Of a stretch of DNA of 64,000 bases, positions 33,925 to 42,461 are shown piece after piece. A program made the position numbers and the translations under genes. Numbering within the stretch: position 1 is the first letter of the stretch; the number at the start of each line of letters is the position of its first letter. The DNA comes from Mycetocola saprophilus. Its GTDB lineage: Bacteria; Actinomycetota; Actinomycetes; Actinomycetales; Microbacteriaceae. A model generated the notes under the pieces. It searched no databases and was not told the origin of the DNA. It saw only the letters and a list, made by a program, of their open reading frames with translations. Where the stretch lies: NCBI RefSeq assembly GCF_000718085.1, contig NZ_JOEC01000005.1, forward strand, positions 1 through 64,000, in the 5' to 3' direction.

Positions 33925-34808
33925 GTGCGCTGCGCATCGGCCTGGACATCGGTGGCACGAAGACGGCGCTGCGCGCGGTGGATGAGCACGGCGTCCAGGT
34001 GCACAACACGGTGGTGTCCTCGGGGGAGTGGGACGCCGAACCGGCGGATCCCGCGGCCGAGCTGATCCTCGCCGTGCTGAGCGGAATCGGGGTGTCCGCC
34101 GCCGAGGTTTTGGGACTCGGTGTGGGCGCTCAGGGACTCGATAATCCACAGGTGGCGGCGGACCTTGAGCACGCCCTGCGCGCCCGTGGCCTCGCCCGCG
34201 TGCACTGCGTCAACGACGCGGCCCTGCTGATTCCCGCTGCCGGGGTGGACGCGGGGATCGGCCTCATCGCGGGCACCGGTGCCATCGGGGTGGGCACGCT
34301 CGCCGATGGTACCGCGGTGAGCGCGGGCGGCTGGGGCTGGGTGATCGGCGACGAAGCCGGCGGCTCCGGCATCGTCCGTGAGGCCACCCGGGCGGCCCTG
34401 CTCGCCCACGATGACGGGCTTCCAGACGACGGCCTGCTCGGCGCGCTGCTGGCGAGTTTCGGGGTGGCCGATGCCGAACGCCTGGCTCGCGCGGTCAACG
34501 ATGAACCCACGATGGCGAACTGGTCCCCGCACGCACCCGCCGTATTTGCGGCGGCGGATGCGGGCTCGGGCCTCGCCGCGGGTGTGATCGACGGTGCCGC
34601 CGCGCACCTCGCCCGCCTGGTCGATCAGCTGGTGCGCCGAGGCGCCGTCGGCGCGCACGTGGTGGCCGCGGGCAGCGTCATCCTGGGGCAACCGCGACTG
34701 GCCGAGGGCGTGCGGAAGCGTGTGGCAACCGCGCATCCGGGACTGGAATTCCACCTGCTCGAGGACGATCCGGTGGCCGGGGCGTTGGCGCTGGCCCGCG
34801 CACTCTGA
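33921..34808 (+). CDS. BadF/BcrA-type amino-sugar kinase
   Basis: A 295-aa kinase of the ASKHA fold. Phosphate loop 1 is LDIGGTKTALR. Loop 2 is IAGTGAIGVG, followed by the BadF-type GlcNAc/glucosamine kinase signature GGWGWVIGDEAGG. It lacks the ROK zinc motif, so it differs from the kinase at 9769. It starts at GTG 33921 overlapping the SIS stop. It probably phosphorylates glucosamine (or GlcNAc), the product then going to the SIS deaminase; glucosamine-specific kinases of this family are known from Vibrio chitosan-disaccharide operons. Confidence 0.85.
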   Translation: MSALRIGLDIGGTKTALRAVDEHGVQVHNTVVSSGEWDAEPADPAAELILAVLSGIGVSAAEVLGLGVGAQGLDNPQVAADLEHALRARGLARVHCVNDAALLIPAAGVDAGIGLIAGTGAIGVGTLADGTAVSAGGWGWVIGDEAGGSGIVREATRAALLAHDDGLPDDGLLGALLASFGVADAERLARAVNDEPTMANWSPHAPAVFAAADAGSGLAAGVIDGAAAHLARLVDQLVRRGAVGAHVVAAGSVILGQPRLAEGVRKRVATAHPGLEFHLLEDDPVAGALALARAL

Positions 34809-34984
34809 GCGGGTTTCGGGAGCTGTGGATGTGGGGGCGTGCGCGGTGTCTGTGGGGTGCGGGCGTGCGCGGTATCTGATGTCGGCCTCGATGCTCCGCT
34901 TGTGCCCTGATGGCACCCCGCGTCAATGCGTCGCCCGTCCGTCCCGACGATATTCCGTGTTCGGGCGGCGTACCCGCGACAGGA

Positions 34985-35017
34985 AAGGGGCCCGACGTTT
35001 TTTGCGTCGGGCCCCTT
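34985..35017. terminator. Bidirectional terminator between kinase and GntR genes
   Basis: A perfect 13-bp stem AAGGGGCCCGACG / CGTCGGGCCCCTT between convergent genes. Upstream of it (34835 and 34861) the 13-mer GGGCGTGCGCGGT is repeated 26 bp apart, without apparent function. Confidence 0.75.
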
Positions 35018-35045
35018 CCTCGTGTGGCCGGTGGCTAGCGGTTGG

Positions 35046-35807
35046 CTAGTGTGCGCCGCGGGCAAAGCCTGTGCGCAGGCGGTAGCGGTCGCCCGCGTAG
35101 CGAATGCGCGACATGGAGACCTTTCGGTCATCGGCGGCGTAGGCGATCTGGTGCATCTCCAGGATCGGCTCGCCCTCCAGCATCCGCAGGCTCTCGGCGA
35201 GTGAGGCGTCGGCCGCGCGCGCCTGAATCGTGGATTCGGCGCGCTCGGGCGCCAACCCGGCGTCGGCCAGGATGGAGAACAGCGAGGCCGTTTTGAAGTC
35301 CACGCCGGTGATATCCGGCATCAGCGCGGCGGGCACCAGGGTCTCATCACGCGCGATCGGGACATCGGCGAGCAGGCGCACCCGGTCCAGGTGGAACAGC
35401 GGGGTGCCGGGGGCGACGCCGAGGGATTCGGCCTCGTCGAGGGAGGCCGGGCGCTCCTCGACGGTGACCACCTCGGAGGAGGGCTCCAGACCCATCCGTT
35501 TCGCGGTCTCGGAGAAGGATTCCAGGTCGTTGGACCAGTCGCGGTCCTGATTCGCGGTGCCCACATACCAGCCGCGTCCGTGCGAGGGCGCAAGCACGCC
35601 ATCGTCAACCAGCTGGGTCAGGGCCTTGCGCAGGGTGACGCGGCTGATGCCGAGCTGCTGGCACAGTTCGCGCTCCGGGGGGAGTCGCATACCCTCGGCC
35701 AGGCTGCCGGAGTTGATCTGATCGCGGATCAGCCGCACGGCCTGGATCCACAGCGGATCCGGATAGTCCACGCGGATCGGCGGCTCGAATTCACCGGGGT
35801 TCGCCAT
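35046..35807 (-). CDS. GntR-family regulator, HutC/UTRA subgroup
   Basis: A 253-aa regulator. The N-terminal winged helix covers about 15-80 (RLPPERELCQQLGISRVTLR) and the UTRA effector domain about 100-250. DasR and NagR, the GlcNAc/glucosamine-6-phosphate-responsive regulators, belong to this subgroup. The ATG at 35807 has AAAGGA upstream. Divergent from the GH9 gene, with GGTAT-type half-sites in between. It is the best candidate for the regulator of the whole 32908-44773 system. Confidence 0.9.
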   Translation of the reverse strand: MANPGEFEPPIRVDYPDPLWIQAVRLIRDQINSGSLAEGMRLPPERELCQQLGISRVTLRKALTQLVDDGVLAPSHGRGWYVGTANQDRDWSNDLESFSETAKRMGLEPSSEVVTVEERPASLDEAESLGVAPGTPLFHLDRVRLLADVPIARDETLVPAALMPDITGVDFKTASLFSILADAGLAPERAESTIQARAADASLAESLRMLEGEPILEMHQIAYAADDRKVSMSRIRYAGDRYRLRTGFARGAH

Positions 35808-35900
35808 TGCTGTTCCTTTCACGCGCCGGGGCGGGCTCGCCCCCACGCCGTACGGTACACGACTGGGCTCGAAGAAAATATCACCGCGGTTCTTCCATTA

Positions 35901-35932
35901 TGGTACAAGATAGATACCAATAAATACCACTT
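35901..35932. promoter_or_regulatory. Operator-like half-sites between gntR and GH9
   Basis: On the minus strand this reads AAGTGGTATTTATTGGTATC followed by TATCTTGTACCA. GGTAT occurs twice at 10-bp spacing, then GTACC. It is the same architecture as 32801-32830. Position between the divergent genes suits autoregulation plus control of GH9. Confidence 0.6.
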
Positions 35933-35974
35933 ATGCGTGAACGGTGACGAGGCCGTGGCGCGGAAGGGCTGACC

Positions 35975-37867
35975 GTGCGCATCCACACCTCCCACCTGGG
36001 ATATGACATCGGCGCGTTCAAGCGCGCGGTGATTGGCGAGCTTGCCGTCGGGGAACGGCCAGACGTGCGGCTGGTGAGAGTCGACGCCGATGTCGCCAAC
36101 GCTGCCGCCAGCGCCAGCGCCAGCGCCAGCGCCGCTGCCGTCGCGAGTTCCGCTGCCGCTGCGGTCAGCGCTGCCATCGACACGGACGCCGGCGTTGATG
36201 CCGCTATCGTCACGGTGGACGCCACGGCCACGGCCGCGGCCACGGGCGGGATCATCGAGGCGCACGTCTCCCCGGCGACCGAGGTAGACCACTGGGCGGG
36301 CGGTGCCTATGCGGCCGTTGATTTCTCCGAGGTGGATGTCCCCGGTACGTACCGCATCGAAGCCACTAGCGGGGGTCTGACCGTGCGCTCCGAACCGTTT
36401 GAGATCGGGATCGAGCGCGTTCACGCGCAGGGCATGTCCGACGTGCTGTTCGCGTTCAAGGCCGTGCGCTCAAGCGGCGAGATCGAGCGCAAGGACGCGG
36501 CCGCTGCCCTCTGGGGTGCGGAACCGGGTGCCCCTACGGTGGATGCCCGTGGCGGCTGGCTCGACGCCTCGGGCGACACCAGCAAGTTCCTCTCCCACCT
36601 CACCTACTCACCCACGATGAGCCCGCAGCAGATCCCGCTGTGCGCCTGGGCGTTTTTGGAGGCCCGCGATGGTCTGGCCCGGTTCCACCCGCGGTTCTCT
36701 CGTGTACTCGGGGCGCGGCTGCGCGATGAGGCGCTGTTCGGGGCCGATTTCCTGATCCGATTCCGCGATCCACAGGGCCGTTTCTACTCCGGCATCTTTG
36801 ACGGGCTGACCAAGAGCCTGCCCGAGCGGATCATCAACGCCCCGCTGCCCGAGTGTGTGCGCACCGACCGGTATATCGCCTCGTATCGGGGCGGGGGAGG
36901 CCTGGCGATTGCGGCGTTGGCTCGGGCATCCCGGGAGAGCGAGCACGGCGAGTTCGACCAGGCGGCGTACCTGTCGGCGGCGCGCACTGCGTTCCTGGAC
37001 CTGGAGGCCCACAACGACGAGTATCTGTTTGGCCTGGACCTCGCCTCGGGGGAGCTGACGCCGAGCTCGGAGTCGATCGTGGACGACTACTGCGCGCTGC
37101 TGGCGGCGACCGAGCTGCACGCGGCGGATCCGCGCCCCGAGTATGCGGAGGCGGCCGCAACCCGACTCGCGAAGCTCGAGGGTCGGTACCGGGCGGGATC
37201 GCCGGGCTGGTTTGAGGCGTGGGAGGACGGTCGCCCGCACTTCAGCCCGGTTGAGCCCGGCCTCCTCCCGATCGCGCTGCTGCGGGCGGCCGAGGTCTTC
37301 GAGGAGGACGAGATTTCCGAACGCGCCCGCACCCTTGCGGTGACCGCGATGTCCGACCTAATCGCGCGCACCGACGCGGTCCCCAACCCGTTCGGGTATC
37401 CGCGCCAGCGGGTGCAGCCGCGCGGTGGTGAGGCGCGTGATGCCTTCTTCTTCCCGCACGAGAACGACACCGGCTACTGGTGGCAGGGGGAGAACGCTGC
37501 GCTGGGGTCGCTGAGCCATGCGGCGGCGCGGGTCGCGGAGCTCCCCGGAGTGCCCGAGAGCCTGCGTGAGCGGCTGCGCCGGTTCGCGGTAGATCAGGTG
37601 CACTGGATGGTGGGCCGCAACCCGTTCGACGTGTGCATGCTGCAGGGCCGCGGCCGCAATAACGCCGAGTACACCCCCGATTTCCCGAACCTCCCCGGCG
37701 GCATCGTCAACGGCATCACCAGCGGCCTGGATAACGAAAACGGCATCGACTTTCGCACCGGCACGCCCGCGGGCCACGACTCCTGGCGCTGGACCGAACA
37801 GTGGATCCCGCACTCGGCCTGGTATCTGCTGGCCCTGTCCACCCTGCCCACAGCGGCGGCGGGCTAG
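35975..37867 (+). CDS. Glycoside hydrolase family 9, exo-glucosaminidase-like (paralogue 1)
   Basis: A 630-aa cytoplasmic protein (no signal peptide). An N-terminal Ig-like cellulase-N domain (about 1-145) is interrupted by an Ala/Ser/Thr/Val-rich insert (about 38-91, encoded by GCCAGC-type repeats near 36102-36140). The GH9 (alpha/alpha)6 domain follows. WLDASGD (195-201) corresponds to the catalytic-base region, and Glu608 in WTEQWIPHSAW sits where GH9 has its acid. The wording SGD-SKFLSHLTY and YWWQGENA is that of the GH9 branch containing exo-beta-D-glucosaminidases rather than endoglucanases. It starts at GTG 35975. Confidence 0.85.
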   Translation: MRIHTSHLGYDIGAFKRAVIGELAVGERPDVRLVRVDADVANAAASASASASAAAVASSAAAAVSAAIDTDAGVDAAIVTVDATATAAATGGIIEAHVSPATEVDHWAGGAYAAVDFSEVDVPGTYRIEATSGGLTVRSEPFEIGIERVHAQGMSDVLFAFKAVRSSGEIERKDAAAALWGAEPGAPTVDARGGWLDASGDTSKFLSHLTYSPTMSPQQIPLCAWAFLEARDGLARFHPRFSRVLGARLRDEALFGADFLIRFRDPQGRFYSGIFDGLTKSLPERIINAPLPECVRTDRYIASYRGGGGLAIAALARASRESEHGEFDQAAYLSAARTAFLDLEAHNDEYLFGLDLASGELTPSSESIVDDYCALLAATELHAADPRPEYAEAAATRLAKLEGRYRAGSPGWFEAWEDGRPHFSPVEPGLLPIALLRAAEVFEEDEISERARTLAVTAMSDLIARTDAVPNPFGYPRQRVQPRGGEARDAFFFPHENDTGYWWQGENAALGSLSHAAARVAELPGVPESLRERLRRFAVDQVHWMVGRNPFDVCMLQGRGRNNAEYTPDFPNLPGGIVNGITSGLDNENGIDFRTGTPAGHDSWRWTEQWIPHSAWYLLALSTLPTAAAG

Positions 37868-37913
37868 GGTGCGGGACGGAGGAAGAACCTCCCGAGGTGT
37901 TGCGCTGTGCCGC

Positions 37914-38396
37914 TCAGCTCAACCCGAGCTGGACGCCGTGGGCTCGAAGCATGGTGAATGTTGTGCAGTACTCCACGTCCAGGGCGGCGCAGGCACTGGG
38001 GGTGGGAATCCTCCTGGTCGCGGCGGGGGCGGGCTGCTCATGGGTAACGAGGACCAGCTCGTGGGCGGCGGCATAGGCAACCAGCGTGTAGTCGGCGATG
38101 CTGAGAAACTCGGCGACCGCGGCCTCGCTGTAATTCCCCGAGCGGGCCCAGGTGGATAGCTCGCGCATCATGTTAATGGTGGGTGCATCGATCGGCCGAA
38201 ACAGCGTCGAGGAGTTCCGAGCCCACGTTGCCAACTCGTCCTCGCCTCGAATGAGCTCGGACTTCACACCTTCGGTGCTCAGAATCAGGTTGGACTCTTC
38301 AGCTACCGCCAGCCAGTCCCAAAACCCCGGCGCCAGGTCGAACGCGTAGTAGCGATTCTTCGCTTCGATAAAAACGTTGGTGTCGAGGAGATACAT
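37914..38396 (-). CDS. DUF4411 PIN-like protein, probable toxin
   Basis: A 160-aa DUF4411 protein. MYLLDTNVFIEAKNRYYAFD carries the first acidic residues (Asp5, Glu12), and SIADYTLVAYA and LVTHE carry the later ones of a PIN-like nuclease fold. Its ATG directly abuts the stop of the ImmA-type gene, so both are translated from one mRNA. DUF4411 proteins are commonly encoded after Xre/ImmA-type genes as predicted toxin-antitoxin modules. RNase activity is inferred from the fold. Confidence 0.82.
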   Translation of the reverse strand: MYLLDTNVFIEAKNRYYAFDLAPGFWDWLAVAEESNLILSTEGVKSELIRGEDELATWARNSSTLFRPIDAPTINMMRELSTWARSGNYSEAAVAEFLSIADYTLVAYAAAHELVLVTHEQPAPAATRRIPTPSACAALDVEYCTTFTMLRAHGVQLGLS

Positions 38397-39557
38397 CTAA
38401 CCGACCCCGAGCCGCGTGGCCAACTCGTCAAATGTCGCGGCCTTTGTTGTGCCCAGTAGCCGATACGCATCGCCGTAGAGGGTCCCGCCCTGCAGGGTGT
38501 CCCGCGCCACGGCCGTCGCAAAGCGGCGGCTCAGGCGAATGGGTTGGGTGAGGTAAAACGAACCTCCGGACGATCTTTTCTCGCGCGCTCGTAGCGCGAA
38601 TTCGATGACCCGGGACTCTTCGTCCGCATAGATCTCGCGGTACTCCTCCCAGTCGAGTGCCCCGGTTTCGTGGAGACGTTTGATCAGGACGAGGGTGCTG
38701 ACCCTGAAAATGCGAGCGATGCGTTCTAACGCTTCCCGGGAATGATCGCCCTGGAAAGCATCCCTGAGTTCGGCCTCGGGAACGAGGATCTCCCCGGCCA
38801 CCTGATTGCACCACAGCTCGTTGCGGTTGGTGGATCGCTGAGCCTTGAGCGGATCGGAGAGGGCGCTCTCGCCGGCCCAGATGTGGGCAAGCTCATGGAT
38901 GATGGTAAAAATCTGCGCGGCTCGAGTGTCCGCGGCGTTAACAAAAACCAGGGGTGCGAAGGTGTCGGACATCGCAAAGCCGCCAAATTCGTCAGGGTCG
39001 AGCGGGCGGTTATTGTTCCCCTTCACCACGCTGCTGATTGGGACCAGCACCCCGATGGCCTCGACCATGTCGATGAGTCCGCGCAGCATCTCCTCGGAGT
39101 TGCTGAACGAACGCCGCTTTTCCGGATTGAGCCCGATTGCCAACCGTATCTGGGCGGCGACGGTCCGAGGATCCGCTGCATGGCTCACGGAGCCAACAAA
39201 ACTCAGTGGTTCCGCGCCGGAGCGAATGGCATAGGTCCGATACCATTCCTGTTTGGTTTCGCAGTCGTAGATCGTCTCGCGAAGCTCGGCGGATAATGAG
39301 GACAGCCGTGTATTCCCACGAGTCCGGAAATCCGGCAGGGGCACCGGCTCAACCGGTGGTTCTTCAAGAAACAGATACCCGAGCGGCACGTGTGTGGACT
39401 GAGCAAAATGCTCAATCTGCTTGTACGTGGGCAGTGTTTTTCCGTCGATCCACTCCTGGATCTTGGGGAAACGAGCGTGGGCCGTGTGCGCGCTGAGGCC
39501 GGCGCGTTCGAGAGCCCAGGTCAAGATCTCGGGCGCGACGGGGATGCGAACGGTCAT
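38397..39557 (-). CDS. HTH plus ImmA/IrrE-type metallopeptidase, probable antitoxin/regulator
   Basis: A 386-aa protein. An Xre-like N-terminal helix-turn-helix region (about 8-60, WALERAGLSAHTAHARFPKI) precedes a COG2856 zinc-peptidase domain with HELAH (221-225) and downstream Glu230. Start ATG 39557 has GGGAG upstream. It is first in a two-gene operon with the DUF4411 gene. It could repress the operon and neutralise the partner, with proteolysis as the switch (inference). Base composition is visibly lower in GC than the flanking GH9 genes, suggesting acquisition. Confidence 0.85.
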   Translation of the reverse strand: MTVRIPVAPEILTWALERAGLSAHTAHARFPKIQEWIDGKTLPTYKQIEHFAQSTHVPLGYLFLEEPPVEPVPLPDFRTRGNTRLSSLSAELRETIYDCETKQEWYRTYAIRSGAEPLSFVGSVSHAADPRTVAAQIRLAIGLNPEKRRSFSNSEEMLRGLIDMVEAIGVLVPISSVVKGNNNRPLDPDEFGGFAMSDTFAPLVFVNAADTRAAQIFTIIHELAHIWAGESALSDPLKAQRSTNRNELWCNQVAGEILVPEAELRDAFQGDHSREALERIARIFRVSTLVLIKRLHETGALDWEEYREIYADEESRVIEFALRAREKRSSGGSFYLTQPIRLSRRFATAVARDTLQGGTLYGDAYRLLGTTKAATFDELATRLGVG

Positions 39558-39623
39558 CGACGTCTCCCTTCCGTGCCCGAGCCGGCTGCGCTCCTTCCCT
39601 CACGGTATAGGACCGGGGCGATG

Positions 39624-39629
39624 ATTATA
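39624..39629 (-). promoter_or_regulatory. -10 element of the ImmA/DUF4411 operon
   Basis: A perfect TATAAT on the minus strand 67 bp upstream of the ImmA-type start, in an AT-rich patch. I see no convincing -35 hexamer. Confidence 0.4.
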
Positions 39630-39704
39630 AGAGAATTCGACCCCCGAGTTTGCGGGAGGGCGCAGAGAGATGGATTGCGCAGTGAAACAGACGCGCGCAC
39701 AGAA

Positions 39705-39747
39705 AACGGCCGTGGCCGCGAGCAGTATGCTCGCGGCCACGGCCGTT
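39705..39747 (-). terminator. Terminator of the ABC/GH9 operon
   Basis: An 18-bp perfect stem, AACGGCCGTGGCCGCGAG and its complement, with a 7-nt loop. On the minus strand it is followed by TTTTCTG. It lies just after the stop of GH9 paralogue 2. Confidence 0.9.
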
Positions 39748-39755
39748 CAGATCCG

Positions 39756-41522
39756 CTACCGCGCGGCCGCCAGCGCCAGGGTCAGCCAGCCCGCGTGCGG
39801 GATCCACTGCTCGCCCCAGCGCCAGGTGCGGCCCTCCTCGGCGTTGCCGGGGAGCAGGGCGAGGTCTTCCTCGTCGTCGATGCCGCCGGTGATGCCGTTG
39901 ACCACGCCGCCCAGCAGGTTGGGCCACTCGACCCGGTAGAAGGGGTTGTTGCGGCCACGGCCGGTGACCATGCAGGCGTCGAACGGGTTGCGGCCGAGGA
40001 CCCAGGCGATCTGGTCGGCGGAGAAGCGGGCGACGCGCTCCGTGTGTTCGGCCGGGATGATCCCCGCGCTCAGGGCCAGGCTGGCCGCGGTGGAGAGCGA
40101 GGCGACGCTGGCGTTTTCGCCCTGCCACCAGTAGCCGGTCTCGTTTTCATGCGGGAAGAAGAAGGATTCGCGCGCCTCCCCGCCGACCGCCTGCACGCGG
40201 TGGCGCGGATAGCCGAACGGGTTGGGGACCGCGTCGGCGCGGGCCATCAGATCCAGCAGGATCCGCGCCGCACACGAGCGCGCAGCCTCGGCATCCGGCC
40301 CCTCGGGCAGTGCCTCGGCAAAGCGCAGCAGTGCGATCACCGGGAGCCCGGCCTCGGCGGCGCTGAAGAAGGGACGCCCCTCGAAGTCGCCCACCAGGTA
40401 ACCGCCGTCGGTGGTGACATAGCGACCGATCAGCGACGCCGCCCGGGCGCGGGCCGCGGGCTCGGCCGAGGACTCTCCGGCCGCCACCAGCTCGGCCGCG
40501 GCGAGCAGAGCGCAGTAGTCATCCAGGACCGATTCGATCCCGTCAAACAGGTACTCGGTGTTGTGCTCCTCGAGGTGCCAGAACCCCTCGGTGGCCGCCC
40601 GCAGATAGGTCGCGGAATCGAACTCCCCGGCCGCATCCTGCGTGGATGCGCGGGCGAGCGCGGCAATCGCCAACCCGCCGCCGTGCCGATACGCCGCCTG
40701 ATAGCGGTCGGTGCGCACGGACTCGGGCAGCGGGGCGTTGATGACCCGCTCGTTCAGATCCTTCGTCAGCGCATCGAAGATCCCGGTATAGAAGTAGCCT
40801 TCGGGGGAGCGGAAGCGCACCAGGAAATCGGCGCCGAACAGGCCCTCATCGCGCAGGTGCGCGGTGAACATATCGGCCACCCCTGGGTGCCGGCGCACAA
40901 TCTCGTCCCGTGCGGCGAAAAATGCCCAGGCGCACAACGGAATCTGCTGCGGGCTCATCATCCGGGTATAGGTGAGGTGGCTCATGAACTTGCTGAAGTC
41001 GCCGCTGGCATCCAGCCAGGCACCGCGGGCATCCACGGTGAATCCCGAGTCGTCGCCGTAGAGTGCGGCGGCGGCATCCTTGCGGTCGATCTCCCCGCTT
41101 GAACGCTGCGCCCGGAAATAGGACAGCAGATCCGGCAACACCGAGCGCTGCAGCAGGTCCGGCTCCACCACAAACGGCGGCGAGGACACCGCCGTGCCCG
41201 AGGCGTCGACGCACTCGATCACATAGGTGCCGGTGGCCAGCACGGGCAGCGGTACCCGGGCAAACGGGCCGATGTGCCAGCGGGCCACCCGCTTGACCGG
41301 GCCCGCGGTGAGTTCTCGGGGTTCGCCGAGGGACGCATCGGCCAGAACCTCGCGGATTGTGACCGAGCGCGGCGGCAACCCATCCGGCAGCCCGAGGATT
41401 GCGGCGGATGGGGATCCGGGGTCGTATCCGATGTGATTGATGATGACCTGGGATGTGGCGGGAACAGCCTCGGCCTGCCCGACCGAAAACGCGGTGGCGG
41501 GACGGGGAATCTCGACCGGCAT
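39756..41522 (-). CDS. Glycoside hydrolase family 9, exo-glucosaminidase-like (paralogue 2)
   Basis: A 588-aa cytoplasmic enzyme, paralogous to 35975-37867 over its whole length: both share GHLGY/NHIGYD-type starts, WLDASGD, SKFxSHLTY, MSPQQIPLCAWAF, YWWQGENA and EQWIPH. It lacks the Ala/Ser insert in the Ig-like domain. It is the last gene of an operon with two permeases and a binding protein, so it should hydrolyse the imported oligosaccharide from its end. The two copies may differ in chain-length or acetylation preference. Confidence 0.87.
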   Translation of the reverse strand: MPVEIPRPATAFSVGQAEAVPATSQVIINHIGYDPGSPSAAILGLPDGLPPRSVTIREVLADASLGEPRELTAGPVKRVARWHIGPFARVPLPVLATGTYVIECVDASGTAVSSPPFVVEPDLLQRSVLPDLLSYFRAQRSSGEIDRKDAAAALYGDDSGFTVDARGAWLDASGDFSKFMSHLTYTRMMSPQQIPLCAWAFFAARDEIVRRHPGVADMFTAHLRDEGLFGADFLVRFRSPEGYFYTGIFDALTKDLNERVINAPLPESVRTDRYQAAYRHGGGLAIAALARASTQDAAGEFDSATYLRAATEGFWHLEEHNTEYLFDGIESVLDDYCALLAAAELVAAGESSAEPAARARAASLIGRYVTTDGGYLVGDFEGRPFFSAAEAGLPVIALLRFAEALPEGPDAEAARSCAARILLDLMARADAVPNPFGYPRHRVQAVGGEARESFFFPHENETGYWWQGENASVASLSTAASLALSAGIIPAEHTERVARFSADQIAWVLGRNPFDACMVTGRGRNNPFYRVEWPNLLGGVVNGITGGIDDEEDLALLPGNAEEGRTWRWGEQWIPHAGWLTLALAAAR

Positions 41523-41555
41523 GGAAAAGCCTTTCGTAAGGTGAAGGTGGAAAAA

Positions 41556-42461
41556 CTAGCCCTTGAGGGCGCCGGCAAGCACGGCACCCTCCATCTTTTC
41601 GGCGAAGATCGCGTACACGATATAGACGGGGATCAGGGTGATCACGATGCCCGCGGCCAGCACGCCGTACTGCGCCGCATTGGTCATCGACAGCGTGGGC
41701 AGCGCGACCTGGGCGGTGCGCAGCGCGGGGTCGGGGCCGATGATCACCAGCGAGAAGAAGTACTCGTTCCAGAAGCCCAGGAAGTTCAGGATGATGACCG
41801 TGATTGTGGTGGGCATCGTGACCGGCAGGAACACCGCCCACAGCACCCGCATCTGGCTGGCACCGTCCAGCACCGCCGATTCCTCGAGCTCCGCCGGCAC
41901 CGTGCGCATCGCCTGGGTCAGCAGAATCACCGAGAGCGGCATCGCGCCGGCGGGGAGGAAGAGGATCAAGAACTCGCGGGTGTGGAACAGGTTCATCGAG
42001 ATCGCCAGCATCACCGTGGGCACCAGCGCGGCAAACGCCGGCACCAGGAAGCCCACCTGGAAGATGCGCTCGACGATGCCGCCGAGCTTGCCCTTGGAAC
42101 GGGCCAGCGCGTAGGAGGCGGGGATCGCCAGCAGCAGCGTGAGCACGCTCGCGCCCACCGTCAGGTATGCCTGATTCAACAGCGCCGGACCCAGCGTCGC
42201 CTGCTCCCACGCCTTGCCGAAGTTGTCCAGCACCAGGCCGGCAAACGGGTTGAAGGGCTCGTTGAGGATCGCGGTATTGGTCTTGAAGGCCGAGATCACC
42301 AGGTAGTAGATCGGGACCAGCAGCAGGAGCACGTAGAGCCAGATCGCGCCGTGTGACAGATAGGTCAGAAAGGCGGAGATGCCGCGCGACCCACGGGAGG
42401 AGGACGCGCGAACCGGCGCAGCCTGGGCGCGGGTGTTGAGCGGGGATGCGGTGGTGGTCAT
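41556..42461 (-). CDS. Sugar ABC transporter permease (MalG type)
   Basis: A 301-aa protein with six hydrophobic segments. The EAA loop is LEESAVLDGASQMRVLWAVF. It overlaps the upstream permease by 4 bp and is followed after 33 bp by GH9 paralogue 2. There is no ATPase gene in the operon. Confidence 0.93.
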   Translation of the reverse strand: MTTTASPLNTRAQAAPVRASSSRGSRGISAFLTYLSHGAIWLYVLLLLVPIYYLVISAFKTNTAILNEPFNPFAGLVLDNFGKAWEQATLGPALLNQAYLTVGASVLTLLLAIPASYALARSKGKLGGIVERIFQVGFLVPAFAALVPTVMLAISMNLFHTREFLILFLPAGAMPLSVILLTQAMRTVPAELEESAVLDGASQMRVLWAVFLPVTMPTTITVIILNFLGFWNEYFFSLVIIGPDPALRTAQVALPTLSMTNAAQYGVLAAGIVITLIPVYIVYAIFAEKMEGAVLAGALKG

